Origin: DATCMU01 sp036563245
GTDB taxonomy: Bacteria; Pseudomonadota; Alphaproteobacteria; Rhizobiales; Devosiaceae
DNA length: 57,093 nt
NCBI GenBank assembly: GCA_036563245.1
Contig: DATCMU010000005.1
Coordinates: forward strand, 1-57,093
Direction: 5' to 3'
Shown here: positions 43,440-51,690 of the stretch, piece by piece
How the letters are laid out: each line of letters begins with the position of its first letter
Numbering within the stretch: position 1 is the first letter of the stretch
Program-made: the position numbers and the translations under genes
The notes under the pieces: model-generated
What the model was told of the DNA's origin: nothing
Database searches by the model: none
The model's input: the letters and a program-made list of their open reading frames with translations, nothing else

Positions 43440-43542
43440 GGTCGGCTCCCGTTGAATGAAATGTGGCGGCCAGTCTGGCCCACTCCTCATATAGGTGCCA
43501 GTTAAGAATTGGAAAGCTGCGACGTGATGGCAGCGGCATGAC

Positions 43543-44628
43543 CTATCCGCGGTCTTCCTGGGCAAGCCGGGCGATCAGGGGGATCGCGAAGCTGAGGACG
43601 ATGAACCGCATCGTGTGGTGCGCGGCGATGAAGGCGGTGTCATAGCCCAGGGCGATGCCGAGCGCGCCCATCGCTTCCAGTCCGCCTGGTGCAAGACCAA
43701 GCCAGATCTGCCCGAACGGCATGTCGACCAGCAGGGCCAGTGTCGCGGCGACGCCGGTGACGATCAGGACCGCGGAAAGGGTCGCGGCCAGGCCGCCCAG
43801 TGCGCCCCGGCGCAATTCCTGGGGCCTCACGCCTGCAAATCGCGAGCCGATCAGCGCCCCCATGATGATGTAGGACACCGACGAAAGCTGCCAGGGCATG
43901 GCACCGTCATAAAGGCCCACCAGCTTGCCGATAGTGGCGACCGCCATCGATCCCAGAACGAAGCCCGCCGGCACGCGCAGTGCGGTGAATGCGAAGCCGC
44001 CCGCCACGCAGGCCGCTATCAGGCCGATCAAGGGGACCAGTTCAAGAGGGGCCGTATTCGACGTGGCGACGAGGTCGTGCATGGACATCACGCGCGCCAC
44101 CAGCGGGACGAGCAGGGTGAGCATCATCACGCGGATGGTCTGGATGAGAACGACCTGGCGCGGGTCCCCATAGCCGGCGGCGGCAACCCCGAGAACGAAC
44201 GAGAGGTGGCCGGGAAAGGCGGAGAGGTACGCCGTGGACCTGTCGATCCCGAAGACCCTGTTCAGCATAAGGCCCGTCACGGCGATGATGAGACCCAGCT
44301 CTACGACGAGCCCGATCAGGGTGACCGGCCACTGGCCGATGAGCGACAGGGTGTCGTGCCCGACATTGGTCCCAAGCGTCATTCCGATCAGCACGAAGGC
44401 GGTGTTGCGCACCGGCCCCGGCACAAGAGCGGGGGCGCCGGCGACCGCGGCAACCGAGACGAGGAATGCGCCCCCCACCAGCAGGCCCGCGGGGAGGTGG
44501 GCGGCAAGCGCCAGGAGGCCGCCTGCCAGCGACAGCGCCAGTGTCAGGACCGTGCGCAGGGCGGACGAACCCTTGGGCAACCTTATGCCCTGCGGGCTGG
44601 CAGCGCCGTCTCCACCAGACGCACCCAA
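43543..44628 (-). CDS. AbrB-family membrane protein (Gneg_AbrB_dup type permease)
   Basis: A protein of up to 361 residues with about 10 membrane helices and an internal duplication. Repeats resemble LPAGLLVGGAFLVSVAA and RVPAGFVLGSMAVATIGK, each followed by GxxxGTNV/GSRFAGV-type turns. This is the family annotated as AbrB or ammonia monooxygenase-like, which has nothing to do with ammonia oxidation and is a putative transporter. The start is uncertain: ATG 44628 overlaps the upstream amidohydrolase by 46 bases, and TTG 44580 would remove the overlap. Probably co-transcribed with the amidohydrolase. Confidence 0.86.
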   Translation of the reverse strand: MGASGGDGAASPQGIRLPKGSSALRTVLTLALSLAGGLLALAAHLPAGLLVGGAFLVSVAAVAGAPALVPGPVRNTAFVLIGMTLGTNVGHDTLSLIGQWPVTLIGLVVELGLIIAVTGLMLNRVFGIDRSTAYLSAFPGHLSFVLGVAAAGYGDPRQVVLIQTIRVMMLTLLVPLVARVMSMHDLVATSNTAPLELVPLIGLIAACVAGGFAFTALRVPAGFVLGSMAVATIGKLVGLYDGAMPWQLSSVSYIIMGALIGSRFAGVRPQELRRGALGGLAATLSAVLIVTGVAATLALLVDMPFGQIWLGLAPGGLEAMGALGIALGYDTAFIAAHHTMRFIVLSFAIPLIARLAQEDRG

Positions 44629-45758
44629 TAAGAGGTGCCTGCGGGGATGATCGCGTCGTTGAAGTCGTAGGTATCCTGGTGCAGGCCCGCCGTATTGCCC
44701 TGCCCAAGGAAAATATAGGCGCCCGGCAACGCCTGCAGCATGTAGGAAAAATCCTCGGAGCCCATGGAAGGCGGCACATTGCGGACCACGCGATCAGCCC
44801 CGGCGACGTCAATGGCCACCTGGGTGGCGAATTCGGCCTGCTCGGGGGCATTCACCGTGACCGGATAGCCAGGCATGTAGTCGATATTGACCTTTGCACC
44901 GAATGTGCGCGCAGTTCCCTCGACCACCTCGCGCAGGCGTGCCTCGATCTGGCCGCGAACCGTCTCGTCCAGCATCCTCACAGTACCCGTCAATCTCGCG
45001 GTACGCGGAATGACGTTGTGGGCATCGCCCGCCTGCAGCGTGGTAACCGACACCACCGCGGCGTGCAGAGGGTTTATGTTCCGCGATGCGATGGTTTGCA
45101 GTGCGTTGACCATTTGCGCTGCGATCATCACCGGGTCGATGCTGAGGTGGGGCATGGCCGCGTGCGCGCCGACCCCCTCGATTTCGATCGCAAACTGGTC
45201 TGCGCCTGCCATGATCGCGCCCTCGCGGATGCCGAACTGGCCTTCGGGCAGGCCCGGCCAGTTGTGCAGGCCATAGACCTCGGTCAGGCCGAATCGTTCC
45301 ACAAGCCCATCATCCAGCATCGCCTTGCCGCCACCGCCGCCTTCTTCCGCGGGCTGGAATATGAGTGCCACCGTTCCCTCGAACTGACGCGTTTCCGCCA
45401 GATATCGCGCGGCTCCGAGCAGCATCGCGGTATGCCCGTCATGGCCGCAGGCGTGCATCTTGCCGGGTACCTGCGACGCATAGGGCTTGCCCGTCCGCTC
45501 CAGAATTGGCAGCGCATCCATGTCGGCGCGCAGCCCGATCACCCTTTGGGTCGATCCGCCACCGCCACGGATCAGGCCGACGACCCCGGTCCGGCCTATC
45601 CCCGTCACCACTTCATCGACGCCGAACGAGCGCAGAAGTCCGGCGACACGCTCGGCCGTCCGCTCGACATCGTACAAGAGCTCCGGATTGGCGTGAAAAT
45701 CGCGCCGCCAGGCGACGATATCGTCCTGGAATTCAGCGATGCGGTTGATGACGGGCAT
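44583..45758 (-). CDS. M20 family amidohydrolase (hippurate hydrolase-like)
   Basis: A 391-residue metal-dependent amidohydrolase of the M20D group, hydrolysing N-acyl amino acids or related amides. The metal and catalytic motifs are GLRADMDALP, MHACGHDGHTAML, PAEEGGGGG (Glu pair), HAAMPH and PSMGSEDFSYML. It opens MPVINRIAEFQDDIVAWRRDFHANPELL, which fixes ATG 45758; the frame is open to 45836. There is no signal peptide. Its 3' end overlaps the AbrB-type gene, suggesting that the permease handles the substrate or product. Confidence 0.92.
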   Translation of the reverse strand: MPVINRIAEFQDDIVAWRRDFHANPELLYDVERTAERVAGLLRSFGVDEVVTGIGRTGVVGLIRGGGGSTQRVIGLRADMDALPILERTGKPYASQVPGKMHACGHDGHTAMLLGAARYLAETRQFEGTVALIFQPAEEGGGGGKAMLDDGLVERFGLTEVYGLHNWPGLPEGQFGIREGAIMAGADQFAIEIEGVGAHAAMPHLSIDPVMIAAQMVNALQTIASRNINPLHAAVVSVTTLQAGDAHNVIPRTARLTGTVRMLDETVRGQIEARLREVVEGTARTFGAKVNIDYMPGYPVTVNAPEQAEFATQVAIDVAGADRVVRNVPPSMGSEDFSYMLQALPGAYIFLGQGNTAGLHQDTYDFNDAIIPAGTSYWVRLVETALPARRA

Positions 45759-45939
45759 GGGCTGCACTCTTGTCGTGATGCCGGGAAGTTTCGGCGCGTG
45801 CCCACCATTGGCCCCGGCGGTCGCCCGCGTCAACACCTCGCCGCCTGCGGCGGATGGTTCGGCGGTTGCTCCAAAACCGCATTGAATTTCGACCCCGAGG
45901 GCCTATAAAGGCCGGCGAAATGTCTCCCCGGAAAATGTG

Positions 45940-47124
45940 ATGTTCGAAACCCTCAAGAAGGCACCCCTAGACAAGATTTTCGCGCTGATGGCCGAGTACA
46001 AGGCCGATCCGCGCCAGGGCAAGATCGATCTGGGTATTGGCGTATACAAGGATCACAGCGGCAACACTCCGATCATGTCGGCGGTCAGAAAGGCCGAGGC
46101 TCGCCTGATCGATGCGGCGAATACCAAGACCTATGTCGGGGTGACCGGCAATCGCGAGTTCTGCGATGCCATCACCGATCTCACCCTTGGCGACAGCGTG
46201 TCCAGGGACCGGGTGCGCTCTGTGCAGGCGCCCGGCGGCACAGGCTCGCTCTGGGTCATCCTTCAGGTCATCAACCGGGCCCGTCCCGGCGCCAGGGTGT
46301 GGATTTCCGACCCCAGTTGGCCCAATCACCGTCCGATGTGCGAGCTGGCTGGCCTTTCGCCCCAGACCTATCCCTATTTCGACAGGCAGACCGGCGGCGT
46401 GCGTTTCGAGGAAATGCTCGCCTGCCTTGATGGACTGGGCCCGGACGATGTGGTGCTGCTGCATGGGTGCTGCCACAACCCCACGGGAGCGAACCTGACG
46501 AACGAACAGTGGGACAAGGTCGCCGCAAGCCTCAAGCGTACTGGGGCATTCGCTTTCGTCGATCTCGCATATCTGGGCTTTGGCGATGGGCTGGAGGCAG
46601 ACGCCTATGGCGTACGCAAGCTGGCATCGACCCTGGACGAGATGTTCATCGCCTTTTCGTGTTCCAAGAACTTCGGGCTCTATCGCGAGCGCGCCGGGTG
46701 TGCGATTGCCGTGGCCAGGAATGCCGATGCGGCGGACATCATCTACTCGCAGATGGGCAACGTCATTCGTGCCAGCTATTCCCAGCCCCCGGACCATGGT
46801 GCCGAGATCGTCCGCATCATCCTGACCGATCCGGCGCTGCGCGCCGAATGGCAGGAAGAACTCGAGCAGATGCGCACGCGCATGATCCGGTTGCGCGAGA
46901 AGCTGGCCGAAGCGATCCGCCAGCGATCGAATTCCCATGATTTCGATTTTGTCGCCGAGCATCGCGGCATGTTCTCGCTTCTGGGCCTTACCAGCGAGCA
47001 GGTCGGGAACGCCAAGCGCAACAAGGCCGTCTATATGATCGACGACAGCCGTATCAACGTCGCCGGCATTCCCGAGGACAGGATCGGCGAGCTTGCCGAG
47101 ACGCTCCTCGCTGTCGCACGCTAG
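45940..47124 (+). CDS. aspartate/aromatic-amino-acid aminotransferase
   Basis: A 394-residue PLP-dependent class I aminotransferase of the AspC/TyrB group. Visible are KIDLGIGVYKD, TKTYVGVTGNREF, the CCHNPTGANL segment, DLAYLGFGDGLEAD, the PLP Lys in FSCSKNFGLYRERAG and a C-terminal NVAGI with the usual conserved positions. It transfers amino groups between aspartate, glutamate and aromatic amino acids and 2-oxoglutarate; exact preference is not clear. ATG 45940 is the second of two adjacent start candidates (GTG 45937). It is divergent from the amidohydrolase. Confidence 0.93.
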   Translation: MFETLKKAPLDKIFALMAEYKADPRQGKIDLGIGVYKDHSGNTPIMSAVRKAEARLIDAANTKTYVGVTGNREFCDAITDLTLGDSVSRDRVRSVQAPGGTGSLWVILQVINRARPGARVWISDPSWPNHRPMCELAGLSPQTYPYFDRQTGGVRFEEMLACLDGLGPDDVVLLHGCCHNPTGANLTNEQWDKVAASLKRTGAFAFVDLAYLGFGDGLEADAYGVRKLASTLDEMFIAFSCSKNFGLYRERAGCAIAVARNADAADIIYSQMGNVIRASYSQPPDHGAEIVRIILTDPALRAEWQEELEQMRTRMIRLREKLAEAIRQRSNSHDFDFVAEHRGMFSLLGLTSEQVGNAKRNKAVYMIDDSRINVAGIPEDRIGELAETLLAVAR

Positions 47125-47204
47125 CGGTGCACGCGCGCTGATTCACCTGTTTGCCGATCTCGCCCCGCCGCCGGTTCATGGGGCCACCGAACAAGGAGAT
47201 TGAA

Positions 47205-47858
47205 ATGAAGTTCTTTGTCGATACCGCCGAAGTTGCCGACATCCGCGAATTGTACGAGACCGGGCTTCTGGATGGGGTGACCACCAACCCCAGCCTCGTG
47301 GCCAAGTCGGGCCGCGATTTCAAGGAAGTGGTCAAGGAGATCTGCGAGATCGTTCCCGGACCGGTCTCCGCTGAAGTGGCCGCGACCGATGCCGCGGGCA
47401 TGATCAAGGAAGGCGAGGTGCTGGCCCGGCTTGCCGACAACGTGGTCATCAAGGTGCCGCTGACGATGGACGGGCTCAAGGCCTGCCATCATTTCTCGGG
47501 CAAGGGCATCAAGACCAACGTGACGCTGTGCTTCTCGCCGAACCAGGCGCTCCTGGCCGCAAAGGTCGGGGCCACCTACGTGTCGCCCTTTATCGGCCGT
47601 CTCGATGACATCAATCTCGAGGGCATGGAACTGATCGAGCAGATCCGTACCATCTATGACAATTATGCCTTCACCACCGAGATCCTTGCTGCCTCGATCC
47701 GCTCAGTGAACCACGTCACCCAGGCCGCCATGGCCGGTGCCGATGTGGCGACCATTCCGCCCGCCGTCGTGCGCAAGCTTGCCGAGCACCCGCTGACCGA
47801 CAAGGGGCTGGCCGCATTCGTCGCCGACTGGAAGAAGACCGGTCAGAGCATCTTGTGA
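47205..47858 (+). CDS. transaldolase / fructose-6-phosphate aldolase (TalC/Fsa type)
   Basis: A 217-residue TIM-barrel aldolase of the small transaldolase group. It opens MKFFVDTAEVADIRELYETG, contains GVTTNPSLVAKSG, the Schiff-base Lys in NVVIKVPLT (about residue 85), GIKTNVTLCFS and ATYVSPFIGRLDD. Whether it is a transaldolase of the pentose phosphate pathway or a fructose-6-phosphate aldolase cannot be told by eye. AAGGAG precedes ATG 47205. Confidence 0.94.
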   Translation: MKFFVDTAEVADIRELYETGLLDGVTTNPSLVAKSGRDFKEVVKEICEIVPGPVSAEVAATDAAGMIKEGEVLARLADNVVIKVPLTMDGLKACHHFSGKGIKTNVTLCFSPNQALLAAKVGATYVSPFIGRLDDINLEGMELIEQIRTIYDNYAFTTEILAASIRSVNHVTQAAMAGADVATIPPAVVRKLAEHPLTDKGLAAFVADWKKTGQSIL

Positions 47859-47887
47859 CCGATAACGCCGGGCAGAACGGATAGGGC

Positions 47888-48988
47888 ATGGCAGAGAATG
47901 GCATAGCGGCCGCGGTGCGTGCCGCGCTGGCGAACGTCGAGGCTCCGGGCGGGGGCAGCCTGGCCCAATACCCGGGCCTTTCCGATATCATCGTGACGCA
48001 GAACGCGGTGGCGTTCGCTATCGCGGTGCCCAAGGGCATGGAAACCGCTTTCGGCCCGACCCGGGCCAACGCCGAGGCGGCCGCCCAGTCCGCCGCTGAA
48101 GGGCGGCGCGTGCTCGTGTCCCTGACCTCCGACCGGCCGCCGCCATCGGCCGGCGGACACGGTGGTCATGGTGGCGGGGCCGGCGCACAGCAGCGCCAGC
48201 CGATCAACAACCGCCAACCCATTTCCCGTGTGCGCCACGTCATCGCGGTCGGTTCGGGCAAGGGTGGCGTTGGCAAGTCGACCTGCGCGGTCAATTTCGC
48301 GCTGGCGCTTGCCAGGCAGGGCTTGGCCGTCGGCATAATCGACGCCGACCTATACGGGCCCTCAGTCCCCAAGCTTCTGGGGCTGGAAGGCAAGCCGGCG
48401 GTTCGGGAAGACGATACCCTGGTGCCGTTCGAATCCTATGGCATCAAGGCGATGTCGATCGGGCCGATGCTGCAGGGCGATCAGGCCGTTGTCTGGCGCG
48501 GACCGATGGCGACCTCCGCCTTGCGCCAGTTGATGCGCGAGACCGACTGGGGCGACCTCGACGTGCTGATCGTCGATCTTCCTCCGGGCACCGGCGACAT
48601 CCAGATTTCGCTCTGCCAGCAGTTCGAACTGACCGGGGCGGTGATCGTCTCCACGCCACAGGACCTTGCCCTGATCGACGCGCGCAAGGCCATTTCCATG
48701 TTCAAGCGACTGGACATTCCCATTCTGGGCATCGTCGAGAACATGAGCTATTTCGTCGCTCCGGATACCGGCAATCGCTACGACATCTTCGGCCACGGCG
48801 GTGCGCGCTCGGCTGCGGCCGAATTGGATGTGCCCTTCCTCGGCGAAGTGCCGCTGATGATGGCAATTCGTGAGAATTCGGATGCCGGGCGTCCTGTCGT
48901 GGCCAGTGATCCGGCCGGGCCCGAGGCCAAGGCTTTCCTCGCCGCTGGCGCCGCGCTGTTGCAGTTTCACCCGCAAATCAGGAGCTGA
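47888..48988 (+). CDS. Mrp/NBP35 family ATPase (ApbC-like iron-sulfur carrier)
   Basis: A 366-residue P-loop ATPase with a degenerate N-terminal MIP18/DUF59-like domain (residues 1-80), a Gly/His/Gln-rich linker (about 85-115) and the ATPase core: GSGKGGVGKST, DLYGPSVPKLLG, DLPPGTGDIQI and IVENMSYF. Family members carry [4Fe-4S] clusters using a CxxC motif after NMSYF; here that place reads VAPDTGNRYDIFGHGG, with no Cys pair. So it may bind a cluster differently or act in another assembly role. It starts 29 bases after the transaldolase gene. Confidence 0.92.
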   Translation: MAENGIAAAVRAALANVEAPGGGSLAQYPGLSDIIVTQNAVAFAIAVPKGMETAFGPTRANAEAAAQSAAEGRRVLVSLTSDRPPPSAGGHGGHGGGAGAQQRQPINNRQPISRVRHVIAVGSGKGGVGKSTCAVNFALALARQGLAVGIIDADLYGPSVPKLLGLEGKPAVREDDTLVPFESYGIKAMSIGPMLQGDQAVVWRGPMATSALRQLMRETDWGDLDVLIVDLPPGTGDIQISLCQQFELTGAVIVSTPQDLALIDARKAISMFKRLDIPILGIVENMSYFVAPDTGNRYDIFGHGGARSAAAELDVPFLGEVPLMMAIRENSDAGRPVVASDPAGPEAKAFLAAGAALLQFHPQIRS

Positions 48989-49040
48989 ACTCTGACGACC
49001 CGATGTGCTCGGTTGCACCGCGAACTTGCGTGAACTAAGA

Positions 49041-49054
49041 TGTAATCGATTGCA
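49041..49054. promoter_or_regulatory. candidate LacI-type operator upstream of the GH1 gene
   Basis: TGTAATCGATTGCA is a near-perfect palindrome (one mismatched pair) centred on ATCGAT, 42 bases before the GH1 ATG. The TG-n-AATCGATT-n-CA pattern is typical of LacI-family sites. Confidence 0.6.
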
Positions 49055-49095
49055 TAAATCATTGTCACGCGAATGCGCAGCAGGGGGAGGCCAAG

Positions 49096-50412
49096 ATGTT
49101 CACTGTTGCCCGCTTCGAATTCGGACCCGACTTCACGTTCGGCGTCTCAACGGCCGCCTATCAGATCGAAGGCGGGCAGGGCGATGGGCGAGGCTCCTCG
49201 ATCTGGGACACGTTCTCGGCGACGCCGGGAAACGTGGCCCGCGGCGATACCGGCGAGACGGCGTGCGATCACCATGGTCGCTGGCGTGAGGATCTGGATC
49301 TCGTGCGTGACGGCGGATTTGACGCCTATCGCTTCTCCTTCTCCTGGCCGCGCCTGATTCCCGAAGGTGTCGGGGCCGTGAACGCCAAGGGAGTGGAATT
49401 CTACGATCGCCTGGTCGACGGCATGCTCGAGCGCGGCATCAAGCCCTTCGCAACGCTTTACCATTGGGACCTGCCAAGCCCGTTGCAGGACCGCGGCGGC
49501 TGGATGAACCGCGATATTGCCAAGTGGTTCGCGGATTACGCGGTTCTTGTCCAGAACCGGTTCGGCGACAGGCTGCAGTCCGTAGCCACGATCAATGAAC
49601 CCTGGTGCGTTGCCTTTCTTGGGCACTACCTTGGCGCACACGCCCCCGGCTATCGCGACGTGCGGGCCGCCGCCCGGGCGATGCACCATGTCCTGCTCGC
49701 CCACGGCACGGCTGTTTCGGCCTGGCGCGCTGAAGGAGCAGGACACCTCGGCATCGTGCTAAACCTTCAGAAATGCGAACCCGCCGACCGCGGCGAAGAG
49801 GCCATCCGCGCGACCGAGTTGCTCGACGGGGTCCACAACCGCTGGTATCTCGACGCCCTGTTCAAGGGGGCCTATCCCGCGGACGTGCTTGCAAGGATCG
49901 GGGCCCACATGCCCGAGGATTTCCAGCGTGACCTCCCGACGATTTCGGCGGGGCTAGACTGGCTCGGCATCAACTACTATACGCGCTCGCTTGCCGCCGC
50001 CGATCCGTCCAGTTCCATCTTCCCCTACAGGTCCGTCGATGGATCGCTGGAGAAGACCGAAATGGGCTGGGAGATCTATCCGCAGGGCCTGACGGACCTG
50101 CTGGTTTGGGTCGCCCGTGACTACACCCGCCTCCCCCTTTACGTCACGGAGAACGGCATGGCCGAAATCGATACAGGCGATGATCGCAGGAGAGTGGCCT
50201 ACTACGACGCGCATCTCAGGGCCGTGCTGGCGGCGCGTGAGCAGGGCGCGGATACGCGGGGTTATTTCGCGTGGTCGCTGATGGACAATTTCGAATGGGC
50301 CGAGGGCTACGGGAAACGCTTTGGATTGGTCGGCGTGGACTATGCAACGCTCAAGCGCACGCCGCGCAGCAGTTACCGGGCCTTCCAGGGGCTGCTGCAC
50401 AACACGCGCTGA
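49096..50412 (+). CDS. GH1 family beta-glucosidase
   Basis: A 438-residue cytoplasmic beta-glucosidase or related retaining beta-glycosidase. It contains FTFGVSTAAYQIEGG, the acid/base Glu in ATINEPWC, the nucleophile Glu in LYVTENGMAE and the aglycone segment YFAWSLMDNFEWAEGYGKRFGLVGVDY. Length and motifs fit GH1 throughout. A candidate LacI operator lies upstream, and a LacI gene lies convergently 12 bases downstream. Confidence 0.95.
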   Translation: MFTVARFEFGPDFTFGVSTAAYQIEGGQGDGRGSSIWDTFSATPGNVARGDTGETACDHHGRWREDLDLVRDGGFDAYRFSFSWPRLIPEGVGAVNAKGVEFYDRLVDGMLERGIKPFATLYHWDLPSPLQDRGGWMNRDIAKWFADYAVLVQNRFGDRLQSVATINEPWCVAFLGHYLGAHAPGYRDVRAAARAMHHVLLAHGTAVSAWRAEGAGHLGIVLNLQKCEPADRGEEAIRATELLDGVHNRWYLDALFKGAYPADVLARIGAHMPEDFQRDLPTISAGLDWLGINYYTRSLAAADPSSSIFPYRSVDGSLEKTEMGWEIYPQGLTDLLVWVARDYTRLPLYVTENGMAEIDTGDDRRRVAYYDAHLRAVLAAREQGADTRGYFAWSLMDNFEWAEGYGKRFGLVGVDYATLKRTPRSSYRAFQGLLHNTR

Positions 50413-50424
50413 CACAACATGCGT

Positions 50425-51528
50425 TCAGATCCGGTGGCCTGGAACCGGCAGGTCGAATGTCGATCCGTCCAGGCCGGGTGCCGGATGGAAGGTCGAGGGT
50501 ACGATGGTGCCTGTCGGGCCTCCGTCGGATTCGCACTGCCGGATCAATTCCTCGACCAACGCGATGCCGGCCTGACGGAGCGAGGACCGCACATAGGTGA
50601 ATTGCCCCTCGTACGGGGTGAGGTCCAGATAGTGCAGTTCGTCGTCCATGCTGGCGAGGGCCAGGTCCTTCCCAACGCGCCGCCCGGAGCGCACCACGGC
50701 TGAGTATCCCTCCGCCGCCATCAGCGTTGAGGAATAAAGGATCGCGCTGACTGCAGGGTCGTCGAGCGCTTGCGCCGTCAATTGAAAGCCAGCATCGCCC
50801 ATCGGGTGGGTGGCGTTGAGTACGCGGACTGTGGAGTTCGGAAGGCCGAGGTCCCTGAGCGCGGCGAGCACGCCCTTGTGGCGCTCGCTGGCGAATGTGA
50901 AGTGCTCATCGCCGTTCACGAATGCGACCCGCTGGTGGCCGTTGGCGATCATCAGGCGGGTCAGGCGATAGAAATTGCCGAAATTGTCGATATCGACCCA
51001 GCCGTATCGATCCTCGCGGCCTTCGCGGCCATGGACGACGAACGGATGCCCCGACTCCAGCAGGAAACTGATGCGCGGATCGTTCTTGCGTGGCAGGTCG
51101 ATGATGAAGCCGTCGACGCTGTTGTCCTTGATGTAGCGATCGTAGACCGAATTCTGCTCCTCGGGCATTTCGCTGGCCATCACCAGGTCATACCCGCCGA
51201 TCCGGGCGCCGCGCAGGACCCCCGCCATCACTTCCACGAAATGCGGATCGACGAACTTGCGTTCGTTGTCCGACTGGACCCAGGCAAGATTGTGCGTGCG
51301 CCGCGTCACCAGGCGCTGGGCATTGCGGTTCGGCCGGTAGCCCAGGCGTTCCGCCGCCTCGAACACCCTCTGCCGCGTGGCTTCGCCCACATCCGAGTAC
51401 CCGTTCAGGGCGCGCGAGATTGTCGTGATCGACAAGCCAAGGTCCTGCCCGAGGTCCTTGATCGTGACGCGCGATCGCCGGATTTGCGATCCCGCGGTAC
51501 TGCTCTTGTGCGCCGTTGCATGTTTCAT
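50425..51528 (-). CDS. LacI family transcriptional regulator (AglR-like)
   Basis: A 367-residue repressor. The helix-turn-helix is at about residues 21-45 (TIKDLGQDLGLSITTISRALNGYSDVGEATRQRV), followed by the hinge (LGYRPNRNAQRL) and a periplasmic-binding-protein-like sensor domain (FVVHGREGREDRYGWVDIDNFG, LALASMDDELHYLDL). ATG 51528 follows GGTAGG; an in-frame extension to 51600 lacks family features. It is divergent from the second GH13 alpha-glucosidase and probably controls it, and perhaps the GH1 and first GH13 genes. Confidence 0.92.
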   Translation of the reverse strand: MKHATAHKSSTAGSQIRRSRVTIKDLGQDLGLSITTISRALNGYSDVGEATRQRVFEAAERLGYRPNRNAQRLVTRRTHNLAWVQSDNERKFVDPHFVEVMAGVLRGARIGGYDLVMASEMPEEQNSVYDRYIKDNSVDGFIIDLPRKNDPRISFLLESGHPFVVHGREGREDRYGWVDIDNFGNFYRLTRLMIANGHQRVAFVNGDEHFTFASERHKGVLAALRDLGLPNSTVRVLNATHPMGDAGFQLTAQALDDPAVSAILYSSTLMAAEGYSAVVRSGRRVGKDLALASMDDELHYLDLTPYEGQFTYVRSSLRQAGIALVEELIRQCESDGGPTGTIVPSTFHPAPGLDGSTFDLPVPGHRI

Positions 51529-51609
51529 GTTGCCTACCCGTCCGTCATCCGGCCGCGTCCTGGTGTTCCGGTTGACGCGACCCTTGGCCCCTCCTAACAA
51601 TAGCGGCCC

Positions 51610-51619
51610 AAAACGTTTT
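51610..51619. promoter_or_regulatory. candidate LacI operator between lacI-type gene and GH13 copy 2
   Basis: AAAACGTTTT is a perfect palindrome with the AAACGTTT core seen in many LacI-family operators. It lies 82 bases upstream of the LacI ATG and 72 bases before the GH13 start. Confidence 0.55.
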
Positions 51620-51690
51620 TACAAAATGCCGCTTTCCATCCCTTCGTGACTGCAATTCGACGCGCACCGAGGGCGGCAGGGGAGATTGCG

